The notes under the pieces: model-generated
What the model was told of the DNA's origin: nothing
What the model saw: only the letters and a program-made list of their open reading frames with translations
Databases searched by the model: none
From: Bacillota bacterium
GTDB lineage: Bacteria > Bacillota_I > Bacilli_A > RF39 > UBA660
Assembly: GCA_015059245.1 (NCBI GenBank)
Contig: SVAU01000003.1
Location: forward strand, 85,693 to 149,692
DNA: 64,000 bases
Reading direction: 5' to 3'
Shown here: one piece after another, positions 45,892-53,519 of the stretch
Position numbering within the stretch: the first letter of the stretch is position 1
Layout of the letters: each line of letters opens with the position of its first letter
Program-made: the position numbers and the translations under genes

Positions 45892-46814
45892 TATTTCTTT
45901 AATAAAGATAATTCTTGATTGAAAGTTTCTATTGTAGGTATGTTAGTTAAAGATAGATCATAATGTTTTAATAAGTCGCGGATACTTTTTTCTCCATGTA
46001 TAATGTGTCTTATTATAGATAATAAAGTTTTAGGGTCATCTTGATATAGAGAGAATAGTCTTCTACTATATATATCTGATATTATGTATCCAAATGAATT
46101 ATGTGATTCAAAGTCAAAATATAGTCTTAAACATTCTATTGTTTCTCTATCTAATTTTAATTTAGATAATTTACCTTTTAGAGATTCCGTTGCATTATGT
46201 TCTGTTGATTGATCTTTATCATGTTTGGCTCTTATAATACTGTGTTTTTCTCTTAAAGAAGAATCTTTTAACATATCACTTAATTCATATACAATTATAT
46301 ATTCAGTTAGAATACTTAACAATTCTTTGTAGTGAATATTAGACATTACTCTATTAAAATCTTTTCCTTTATATTTAGATAATAAAGCATGAATATATTC
46401 GTGACCTGTTGCTGCTACTTGGATAGTAGCAAGTTGTCTATTAATATGAATTCTTTTAGGAATGAATTCAGTACCAACTACTTCTTCTTCTAATATAGAA
46501 TCAAACATTTCTGATGTTTGTGTAGGATATAGTAAGCCATTTAAATGTTCTATTTCACTAGTATGGTTATCTCCTAGTACTTTAATCATTATTTCAGTTA
46601 ATAAAGTTTTTAATTCATCTAATGATAATTTATTAAATCTAAATAATGATGGATCTGGTAAAGATATTTCTTCTAGTTTTTTTAATATTCTAGTATAGTT
46701 TCTATTTCCTTTACTGAATTGTAACTCATTAAATGTCATATCATATCCATGAGTTTTTGCATCTATTTTAAAATTATATGCTTGTTGGATTGCTGCTGGA
46801 GGTAATAGCATCAT
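45891..46814 (-). CDS. Predicted zinc metalloprotease (HExxH), paralogue A
   Basis: A 307-residue soluble protein with a zinc-peptidase motif GHEYIHALL (His138, Glu139, His142) in a helix, followed about 22-29 residues later by a Glu in KELLSILTEYI that could be the third ligand. No signal peptide, so it is cytoplasmic. It shares layout with the next upstream gene: acidic helical N-terminus, beta strand of RxLATIQVAATG type, HExxH, helical C-terminus. ATG 46814 has SD GGAGTGAT. Family and substrate are unknown. Confidence 0.7.
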   Translation of the reverse strand: MMLLPPAAIQQAYNFKIDAKTHGYDMTFNELQFSKGNRNYTRILKKLEEISLPDPSLFRFNKLSLDELKTLLTEIMIKVLGDNHTSEIEHLNGLLYPTQTSEMFDSILEEEVVGTEFIPKRIHINRQLATIQVAATGHEYIHALLSKYKGKDFNRVMSNIHYKELLSILTEYIIVYELSDMLKDSSLREKHSIIRAKHDKDQSTEHNATESLKGKLSKLKLDRETIECLRLYFDFESHNSFGYIISDIYSRRLFSLYQDDPKTLLSIIRHIIHGEKSIRDLLKHYDLSLTNIPTIETFNQELSLLKK

Positions 46815-46869
46815 AGAATCACTCCTTTTTACTGGTAGATATTCTAACATTCTTTATAGATTTTAGCAA

Positions 46870-46898
46870 ATTTAAAAAGAAGATATTATCTTCTTTTA
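46870..46898 (-). terminator. Intrinsic terminator between the two HExxH genes
   Basis: 9-bp stem (46875-46883 with 46889-46897), 5-base loop, short U-rich tail. Confidence 0.65.
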
Positions 46899-47872
46899 AA
46901 TGCTTTTATTTCTTCTAATCTAGTATTTACTCTATCATATACTTCATTATTTGAAGCGTTAATTCCATAATAATTTAACATTTGTTGTAAACCTATTTCA
47001 TGTCCGGTTACTCTAGCTAATTGTCTATGGAATGCTGTTTCATCATCTAAGTATTTATCTAATAGAGATTCACTGTATAAGAATCCAATACCATAACCAT
47101 CTGCTAAGTTTTGGTAATAACCTCTGATTGCACTTACACCTTTAGCTGTTCTTACTAATGGTAGTTGAAGTTTTAAGCCTTCTAATTGAATTCCTGCAAA
47201 CGGATCTGTTTTAGCTCTTTTTTCTAATTTAGATACTTCGGATAATAAACCTTCCATTTCAGGTAGATGTAGTTTATAATGCCATGTTATTGTTTCTAAT
47301 CTATGTTCTGTCATTTTATCATAGAAATCTTTTTCACAAGCGTGTAACTCTACAACTTGAGCTGCTATTTTTTCTGCTAATATAGCCATTATTTCTTCGT
47401 AATATCGTTTTTTATTATAGTTAATACCTATTTTATTCAAGTAATAGTGGGCAAATTCATGGACTATTGTTACTATGTTACTAGTAGTTTCGAAGTCTGG
47501 TATTTCTACTTGCTCCATTAGACTACCATCTCTTGTATCTTCTATAGTTAAACTAACTCCATTTAATACTTCTTTAGCTCCTGATGGTACTAATAATTTA
47601 AAGTAATCTAAAGCGAATGGTATTGCTTTTTCGCCAAATATACCTATTATTATTTGAAAAGATTTTTCAAAAACATATCTTTTACCTACTTCTTGAAATT
47701 CACTAGTTAAATATTCTCTTGGTTGAATACTAGCTATTGAACTTATATATCTATTATATTTTGTTCTAGCTTTATTACTTTGTATATCTACATTATCTGG
47801 ACGTATAATTCCAGAATCCACTTCATCACCAAAACTTTTAATTAACGCCAACTCATAATCTTCATATGCCAT
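46886..47872 (-). CDS. Predicted zinc metalloprotease (HExxH), paralogue B
   Basis: A 328-residue soluble protein with VHEFAHYYL (His138, Glu139, His142) and a glutamate-bearing helix 18-25 residues on (YYEEIMAILAEKIA), the spacing of gluzincins such as family M3. The C-terminal half is helical (ITWHYKLHLPEMEGLL, GYGIGFLYSESLLD) with tyrosines that could line a cleft. It is probably an intracellular peptidase, but I cannot name the family. Preceded by SD AAAAGGGGG. Confidence 0.7.
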   Translation of the reverse strand: MAYEDYELALIKSFGDEVDSGIIRPDNVDIQSNKARTKYNRYISSIASIQPREYLTSEFQEVGKRYVFEKSFQIIIGIFGEKAIPFALDYFKLLVPSGAKEVLNGVSLTIEDTRDGSLMEQVEIPDFETTSNIVTIVHEFAHYYLNKIGINYNKKRYYEEIMAILAEKIAAQVVELHACEKDFYDKMTEHRLETITWHYKLHLPEMEGLLSEVSKLEKRAKTDPFAGIQLEGLKLQLPLVRTAKGVSAIRGYYQNLADGYGIGFLYSESLLDKYLDDETAFHRQLARVTGHEIGLQQMLNYYGINASNNEVYDRVNTRLEEIKAFKRR

Positions 47873-47931
47873 GTTAATTTTCCCCCTTTTGATTGCTGAT
47901 ATTCTAGCATTATTTAGTTATTTTGGCAAAT

Positions 47932-47955
47932 TTAAAAGAGCTTTTTAAGCTCTTA
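47932..47955 (-). terminator. Intrinsic terminator after rseP
   Basis: 8-bp stem AAGAGCTT/AAGCTCTT (47936-47943 with 47947-47954), 3-base loop, U-rich tail on the minus strand. Confidence 0.7.
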
Positions 47956-49020
47956 TAGTATTAATGTAAATACATCATGAATAGTTATATATATCATTAA
48001 TAGTATTAGTAGGAAGAAGAATATTGTTGTAAGTATTGATTCTACTTTAGCATTTACTTTCTTTCTAGTAATCATTTCTACGATTAGGAACATAATATGT
48101 CCACCATCTAATGCTGGGATTGGAAGTATATTCATGATACCTAAGTTAATACTTAAATATGCAGTTAAGAATATAATATTTTCAAATCCTGCTTTTCTAG
48201 ATTCTCCTACTACTGTGTATATACCAACTGGACCAGATAAACTATTAATTGATATACCACCTGTAAATAAGTTACCTATAGTTGCACCCATTTGATCTAC
48301 TGTAGCCCAAAATTTTTGCCAAGCATATTTTAGAGATGCTCCTACATTAAATTTCTTACTTATTTTTTGTTTTATTTCGATACCAAATACTCTTGATTTG
48401 TTACCTTCTTTATCTTCTACTTCTTCTGGTTTAACTTTTACTGTTTCTGTTTTACCATTTGTATGTTTTACTTCTATTTCATATGTATTATCTTTGTCTT
48501 TTACGATTAGTAGTAATTGAGCTTTATCCCAAGTACTTACTTTTTTACCGTTTACAGCAAGTATTCTATCTCCTGCTTGGATACCAGCAGCTTCTGCTGG
48601 TTTACCTTCAGTTACTCCATTAATAACAGGATCTAATGAAGGTGCTCCCCAGAAGAATGCTATAACAAATAATAATACTAGTGCAAGTAAGAAGTTATTA
48701 AATACACCTGCAAATAGAATTATGAATCTTTGATACCATTTTTTATTACACATGAATTTATCTTTTGGAATTTTTTCAGTATCGTCATCTTCATATATTT
48801 CGCCAGCCATTTGAACGAAACCACCTAAAGGTAATGCTCTGATAGAATAATTGATTCCATCTTTACCTTTTATTGTTTTAATTAATGGTCCCATACCTAT
48901 GGAGAATTCATGAATAAATACTCCACTCTTTTTAGCTGTTAAGAAATGACCTAGTTCATGAACGAATACTAATAAACCAAGAATAAGTATAAATAATATT
49001 ATGTTTAATATTGTACTCAT
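47953..49020 (-). CDS. rseP: Site-2 (M50) intramembrane protease RseP/RasP
   Basis: A 355-residue membrane zinc protease that cuts anti-sigma factors and signal-peptide remnants inside the membrane. The zinc motif VHELGHFLTAKK lies in the first helix (His21, Glu22, His25); one PDZ domain occupies about 120-195 (EAAGIQAGDRILAVNGK); the third ligand is in ALDGGHIMF. Four helices in all. It is the last gene of uppS-cdsA-rseP, the usual order. SD AAAGGTGATG. Confidence 0.96.
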   Translation of the reverse strand: MSTILNIILFILILGLLVFVHELGHFLTAKKSGVFIHEFSIGMGPLIKTIKGKDGINYSIRALPLGGFVQMAGEIYEDDDTEKIPKDKFMCNKKWYQRFIILFAGVFNNFLLALVLLFVIAFFWGAPSLDPVINGVTEGKPAEAAGIQAGDRILAVNGKKVSTWDKAQLLLIVKDKDNTYEIEVKHTNGKTETVKVKPEEVEDKEGNKSRVFGIEIKQKISKKFNVGASLKYAWQKFWATVDQMGATIGNLFTGGISINSLSGPVGIYTVVGESRKAGFENIIFLTAYLSINLGIMNILPIPALDGGHIMFLIVEMITRKKVNAKVESILTTIFFFLLILLMIYITIHDVFTLIL

Positions 49021-49032
49021 TTCATCACCTTT

Positions 49033-49854
49033 TTAAATTATACTTAATAAATTAATAATAACTAAATATCCGAAGACAATAAATGTCATACTATCAAATC
49101 TATCTAAAATACCACCATGTCCTGGCATTATATTAGAGAAATCTTTGATTTTGTTTTCTCTTTTAATCTTACTGAAGAATAAATCTCCTAATTGACCTAA
49201 GATAGTTAATAGTAGAGTCATAAGTATTAATACAAAAATATTAATTTGATTTGATATTACATTATAGTAAAGAATACTTGCTATAGCAGTACCTACTACT
49301 GAACCACCTATACTACCTTCTATAGATTTTTTAGGTGATACATCTGGGATAAGTTTATGTTTACCTATTAAACATCCTATTAACATAGCAAATGTATCTG
49401 TCATTGTAGCTATTGCTAATAGATATAATAATTCCCATCTATTGAAGTTATAAACAAGCATTACTAAGTTAAAGAATAAACCTATAGCTATAGTTGTTCC
49501 TGCTAAATAGAATGCTTCTTTAGTAGTATATTCACCTTTTTTATCAAATATACTAGGTATTAGTAATACTAGTAGTACTAATCCTATTACCATGAAATTT
49601 ACTCCACTAAATGCTGTTAAAGGAACTTGTACTCTATGAAATACCATTAATTCCATACATATGAACCCTAATACATTAATATACTTAGGATAGTTTTTTC
49701 TACTTTCTTTTAATCCTAATAGTTCTCTATAACTTTGAGCAGCTAATAATCCAACTACTACTGCTATTCCTATATGACTAATTGATTTTGGTAATACAAA
49801 TAAGGCTACTAATAATGCAACCATTATTGCTGCTGATATAACTCTTGTTTTCAT
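49033..49854 (-). CDS. cdsA: Phosphatidate cytidylyltransferase
   Basis: A 273-residue multi-pass membrane enzyme that makes CDP-diacylglycerol from phosphatidate and CTP, the branch point to phosphatidylglycerol and cardiolipin. The C-terminal signature [21 protein letters not shown] is intact. The start overlaps the uppS stop by 4 bases. Confidence 0.96.
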   Translation of the reverse strand: MKTRVISAAIMVALLVALFVLPKSISHIGIAVVVGLLAAQSYRELLGLKESRKNYPKYINVLGFICMELMVFHRVQVPLTAFSGVNFMVIGLVLLVLLIPSIFDKKGEYTTKEAFYLAGTTIAIGLFFNLVMLVYNFNRWELLYLLAIATMTDTFAMLIGCLIGKHKLIPDVSPKKSIEGSIGGSVVGTAIASILYYNVISNQINIFVLILMTLLLTILGQLGDLFFSKIKRENKIKDFSNIMPGHGGILDRFDSMTFIVFGYLVIINLLSII

Positions 49855-50558
49855 TTTTTATTTCCTCCAAATCTTCTTTCTCTTGTATTAAAATCTTCAA
49901 CTGCTTTTTCAAAAGCTTCTTCGTTGAAGTCTGGGAAACATGTTTCTGTGAAATATAATTCAGCATAACTTAATTCATACATTAAGAAATTACTTATTCT
50001 TAATTCTCCACTAGTTCTAATCATTAAATCTATTGGAGGTAGTTCATTATACATGTATTTATAGAATGATTTTTCATCTATATCATCTAAAGATATTAAT
50101 CCATTCTTATAATCTTCTGCTAAACGTTTAGCTCCATCAACTATTTCTTGTTGACCACCATAGTTTAGACATACATTAAAGATACCTTTTGTATTATCTT
50201 TAGTCTTTTCTACTATATAATCTATTGCTTCTTTTACATCGGGTCTTAGATTATCTCTTCTACCTGATACGACCACTTTTATATTTTCTTCGTGTATTTC
50301 ATTACATTCTTTTTTAAACATATCTACAAATATATCCATCAAGTATTTAACTTCTTCTTCAGAACGTTTAAAATTTTCTGTAGAAAATGCATATACACTT
50401 AAAACTTTTACACCCTTATCAATAATATACGGAGCAAGTCTTTTTATATTCTCAAAACCTGCCTGATGACCTTTTAATTGAGGTAATCCTTGGCGTTTTG
50501 CCCAGCGTCTGTTTCCATCTAAAATGATGGCACAATGTTCTGGATAATATTTTTCCAT
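49851..50558 (-). CDS. uppS: Isoprenyl transferase (undecaprenyl diphosphate synthase)
   Basis: A 235-residue cis-prenyltransferase that makes the C55 lipid carrier for peptidoglycan and surface glycans. Conserved segments include [17 protein letters not shown] (catalytic Asp), [29 protein letters not shown] and [15 protein letters not shown]. First gene of uppS-cdsA-rseP. Confidence 0.96.
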   Translation of the reverse strand: MEKYYPEHCAIILDGNRRWAKRQGLPQLKGHQAGFENIKRLAPYIIDKGVKVLSVYAFSTENFKRSEEEVKYLMDIFVDMFKKECNEIHEENIKVVVSGRRDNLRPDVKEAIDYIVEKTKDNTKGIFNVCLNYGGQQEIVDGAKRLAEDYKNGLISLDDIDEKSFYKYMYNELPPIDLMIRTSGELRISNFLMYELSYAELYFTETCFPDFNEEAFEKAVEDFNTRERRFGGNKK

Positions 50559-50613
50559 TTACATCAAATCCTTCTTTATAAATTATACTATTTATAAGTA
50601 TTTAAAGCAAGGA

Positions 50614-50646
50614 AGAAGAAAAAAAAGTACATTATATGTACTTTTT
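50614..50646 (-). terminator. Intrinsic terminator after the VirD4-like gene
   Basis: 11-bp stem (50622-50632 with 50636-50646), 3-base loop, U-rich tail on the minus strand. Confidence 0.8.
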
Positions 50647-51999
50647 AATATCAAATAGTTTATAATCCTTATTTACTCTTTTTGGTTGTTCTTTTATTGT
50701 ATCTTTTAATTCCCAAGGAATTTGATAATCTGGTAATAATTTTGTCTTAATAGGTAATATTCTTGGCATTAATACTATTGCTTCAAATACATTCAATAGT
50801 TTAATCTCTTCTGGTGTAATTAAAGGTACTCCTGGTGCTTTATTACCACATAATCTAGATATTTCTTCTTGAGTATAAATATCAGTAGATAATAAGTATA
50901 TTATACATCCCATAGTATATTTAAGTATTTCAGTATTTTCTTTACCATATTGTCTTTCTAAATCAATTAAAGACTTAATAATAAGTGTAAACTTAATATT
51001 TAATGGTCTTGATGAATTCAAGATAGAACTGAAATTATATAGCGGTGCTAATGATTCAAATTCATCTAATATAATATTAAGTCTTTTTTCTCTTTTTTTA
51101 TTATTAGATATTACTGAATGTACTTGATCTATAAATAATGGTTCTAATCTAATAGTATAGGCATTTACTTCTCCTATTAAGAAAATAGCTACTTTATCAT
51201 TATATATATTAGTTAAGTCATAGTCACTTGTAGATAGTAAATTAGATAAGTTTTGTCTACTTACTATAAGTCTCATTATTTGTTTAAATACTGATAGTAT
51301 TCCACCTCTTGTTTCTGTAGGTGCTAACAATGTTCCTGATAAATTAATATATGTTGGAGACATTCTATCTAATTTATTTAGTAAATGAGTGAAATAAGTT
51401 TTATCATCTTTCTTTTCTTCTCCAATATTAGTTAAATCATAGATACTATTAAAGTTTATTTCATCTTCATTACCATTTTCAAATAAGTATAATGCTAATC
51501 CTACAAATAATTGCATTGCTGAAGTTGACCAGAATGGATCTGCATTACTATTATCCATTGCTTGGAATAGATAGTATCCAATATTTTCTAATAGTCTTTG
51601 AGCTTCATCTATATTACCTTCTTTATAGTATTTATAAGGTAATGTTAATGGATTGTAGTTATTACCTAATGTAGTATCATGTAAGTTATATGATAATACT
51701 TTATATCCATTATCTTCTAAATGTTTAGCTGTTCTTTCATATATTTCTCCATTATTATCTTTAATAATTAAAGATTCTCCTGTATACATAGCTAGTTTTA
51801 TTTGAGGTAGTACTACTGTTTGTGTTTTTCCTGATCCAGTAGAACCTATAACTAATGTATGATGGTCTTTAGTATCTAAATATAGATTGTTATCATCGTA
51901 TGTAAGTGGAATACCTGATCTATCTATATTTAAAGTCTTGTCTACTTTAGTTAATTCCTCTCTTAATTCCGCTAAATTTTTAAATTGTGCATAATTCAT
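50632..51999 (-). CDS. VirD4/TraG-family ATPase without membrane domain
   Basis: A 455-residue ATPase of the type IV secretion coupling-protein family, which feeds DNA or protein into a secretion channel. Walker A is IGSTGSGKT (about residue 52), followed by the family segment SLIIKDNNGEIYERT, and Walker B is LNIILDEFESLA. Coupling proteins normally carry N-terminal membrane helices; here the Walker A lies only about 50 residues from the start and no helix is seen. No other conjugation gene is near. It could be a chromosomal T4SS-like component or a relic of an integrated element. SD AAAGGGAGG. Confidence 0.88.
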   Translation of the reverse strand: MNYAQFKNLAELREELTKVDKTLNIDRSGIPLTYDDNNLYLDTKDHHTLVIGSTGSGKTQTVVLPQIKLAMYTGESLIIKDNNGEIYERTAKHLEDNGYKVLSYNLHDTTLGNNYNPLTLPYKYYKEGNIDEAQRLLENIGYYLFQAMDNSNADPFWSTSAMQLFVGLALYLFENGNEDEINFNSIYDLTNIGEEKKDDKTYFTHLLNKLDRMSPTYINLSGTLLAPTETRGGILSVFKQIMRLIVSRQNLSNLLSTSDYDLTNIYNDKVAIFLIGEVNAYTIRLEPLFIDQVHSVISNNKKREKRLNIILDEFESLAPLYNFSSILNSSRPLNIKFTLIIKSLIDLERQYGKENTEILKYTMGCIIYLLSTDIYTQEEISRLCGNKAPGVPLITPEEIKLLNVFEAIVLMPRILPIKTKLLPDYQIPWELKDTIKEQPKRVNKDYKLFDIKKYI

Positions 52000-52075
52000 A
52001 TATAATTCCTCCCTTTGATAATTGTATTATATAGTAATATTTATAGATAAATTTAAACAATAATGGCTTTTGTGA

Positions 52076-52081
52076 TATAAT
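52076..52081 (+). promoter_or_regulatory. Extended -10 before the AraC-type gene
   Basis: TGA followed by TATAAT, 20 bases before the ATG; the -35 is weak. Confidence 0.5.
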
Positions 52082-52101
52082 TAAATTACGGAGGGGTTAT
52101 C

Positions 52102-52566
52102 ATGTATTCTAATGAATTGGTATGTAATATATTGGATTATTTAGATGAAAACATTAATACTATTATAAGTATAGATATGATTAGTAGTATTTTTTGTTAT
52201 GATAAAACCTATGTTATGAAAAGATTTAAGAAAGAATTAGGTATATCTATTATTAACTATATGAATGCTATTAAGATATTTAATAGTCTTAAATATTATA
52301 AGAATGATGATAGTATTTTAAAGATATCTATTGAAAGTGGTTTTAATTCTTTAGAATACTATTCTGAGATATTTAAGAAAGTTATTGGAGTTAGTCCTAT
52401 GACTTATAAACAATTTACTAGATATGATGTTAGAGTTGAAGCAGATGAAGTTAGTACTATTATTAACTCATTAGTAAAAATAGATGAATTAAGAAATAGA
52501 GTTATGTTTTATAGACGTAGAGTCAAACCTAGTACTATTATGGTTAAGAAATTATCTTTACAATAA
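52102..52566 (+). CDS. AraC/XylS-type HTH protein
   Basis: A 154-residue protein made almost only of an AraC double HTH: ISIDMISSIFCYDKTYVMKRFKKELG is the first HTH and ILKISIESGFNSLEYYSEIFKKVIGVSPMTYK the second. No N-terminal effector domain, so control must come from expression or a partner protein. SD GGAGGGG. Its last 9 bases overlap the end of the convergent ORF6N gene. Confidence 0.88.
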   Translation: MYSNELVCNILDYLDENINTIISIDMISSIFCYDKTYVMKRFKKELGISIINYMNAIKIFNSLKYYKNDDSILKISIESGFNSLEYYSEIFKKVIGVSPMTYKQFTRYDVRVEADEVSTIINSLVKIDELRNRVMFYRRRVKPSTIMVKKLSLQ

Positions 52567-53424
52567 TTGGTTTAGTACTAGTTCTAACCATCTATCATCT
52601 TCTACTTGGTTTATTGCAAATGTTTTAGTTCCTGCGTTATTTAAAGATGTACCTAAATGGTACATTTTATTTTTGTCTAAGATAATAAATCTATCATGGA
52701 ATGTATCATTATATATTAAAGTTAAGTTACTATATTCTTTGTTGTATTTATCTATATCTAATTCAGTTAATCTACTCTTTGTGCTTACTACTAATGTTAC
52801 TGGTATGTTTATTTTACTAATCATATCTAGAACATATTTATCGGCATATGAATCTATGATAATTAATTCTACTTTTGCTTGTTGTAAGATATCCAGTATT
52901 CTAGAATAAGCATCATATACTTGACCTGTAATATAGATATCATGTATTGGATCTTTTGCATCAAAATAATCAAATATGGTACTTAATTGATCTTCATGTT
53001 TCATAACTAGATTATTAATATATTTTTGTTCTAATGAATTGGAATATATGTATTTTCTCATTGCTACAAAGGCATCCATAATTTTTATACTTACTTCTTC
53101 TGCTACTGGTGTTCTTAACACCGTTGCTAACATAGCTATGCCTTGTTCTGTAAATACATAAGGTAAATATTTGATATTTGTTCCTTGCTTTTTACCATTC
53201 TTATTCAAGGTTTCAAATTGAAACCTTGAAACTTCATTTTCTGTTAACTGAAACATAAATCTTTCAGGAAATCGTTTTAAATGTCTTTTAACAGCTAAAT
53301 TTATTGACTTAGTTCCATTACTACATTGATATAATTTTGCCAAGTCACTATCTAACATTACTTGTTTTCCTCGTATTTCATATATCATATTTTCTATATT
53401 TAATTCTTGTATTATATCGTTCAT
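52558..53424 (-). CDS. ORF6N-domain protein with PLD-like C-terminal motif, second copy
   Basis: A 288-residue paralogue of 43210-44076, with the same architecture: N-terminal ORF6N domain (EIRGKQVMLDSDLAKLYQ, YVFTEQGIAMLATVL), helical linker, and C-terminal FHDRFIILD plus LGTSLNNAG. The middle contains FETLNKNGKKQGTN, which differs from the first copy. It has no structured leader: it follows the terminator of the fibre cluster by about 60 bases. ATG 53424 follows GAGGGAGA. Confidence 0.85.
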   Translation of the reverse strand: MNDIIQELNIENMIYEIRGKQVMLDSDLAKLYQCSNGTKSINLAVKRHLKRFPERFMFQLTENEVSRFQFETLNKNGKKQGTNIKYLPYVFTEQGIAMLATVLRTPVAEEVSIKIMDAFVAMRKYIYSNSLEQKYINNLVMKHEDQLSTIFDYFDAKDPIHDIYITGQVYDAYSRILDILQQAKVELIIIDSYADKYVLDMISKINIPVTLVVSTKSRLTELDIDKYNKEYSNLTLIYNDTFHDRFIILDKNKMYHLGTSLNNAGTKTFAINQVEDDRWLELVLNQLL

Positions 53425-53485
53425 TGCTATTTCTCCCTCTACTTTATATATTCTCCACAAATCTTCTATTTCCTTTTTTTATACA

Positions 53486-53518
53486 CAAAAAAAAGAACTA
53501 CCTTTTTGTAGTTCTTTT
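53486..53518 (-). terminator. Terminator of the surface-fibre cluster
   Basis: 11-bp stem AAAAGAACTAC/GTAGTTCTTTT (53491-53501 with 53508-53518), 6-base loop, U8 tail on the minus strand. Confidence 0.85.
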
Positions 53519-53519
53519 A

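Noticed and set aside
49778..49966. 62-codon frame inside the uppS/cdsA junction.
   Set aside because: Lies within two well-supported genes in another frame.
43210..53460. Prophage or integrative element suggested by ORF6N, VirD4-like and small mobile-type genes.
   Set aside because: No integrase, attachment repeats, capsid, tail or relaxase genes; housekeeping genes (uppS, cdsA, rseP, tRNA) are interspersed.
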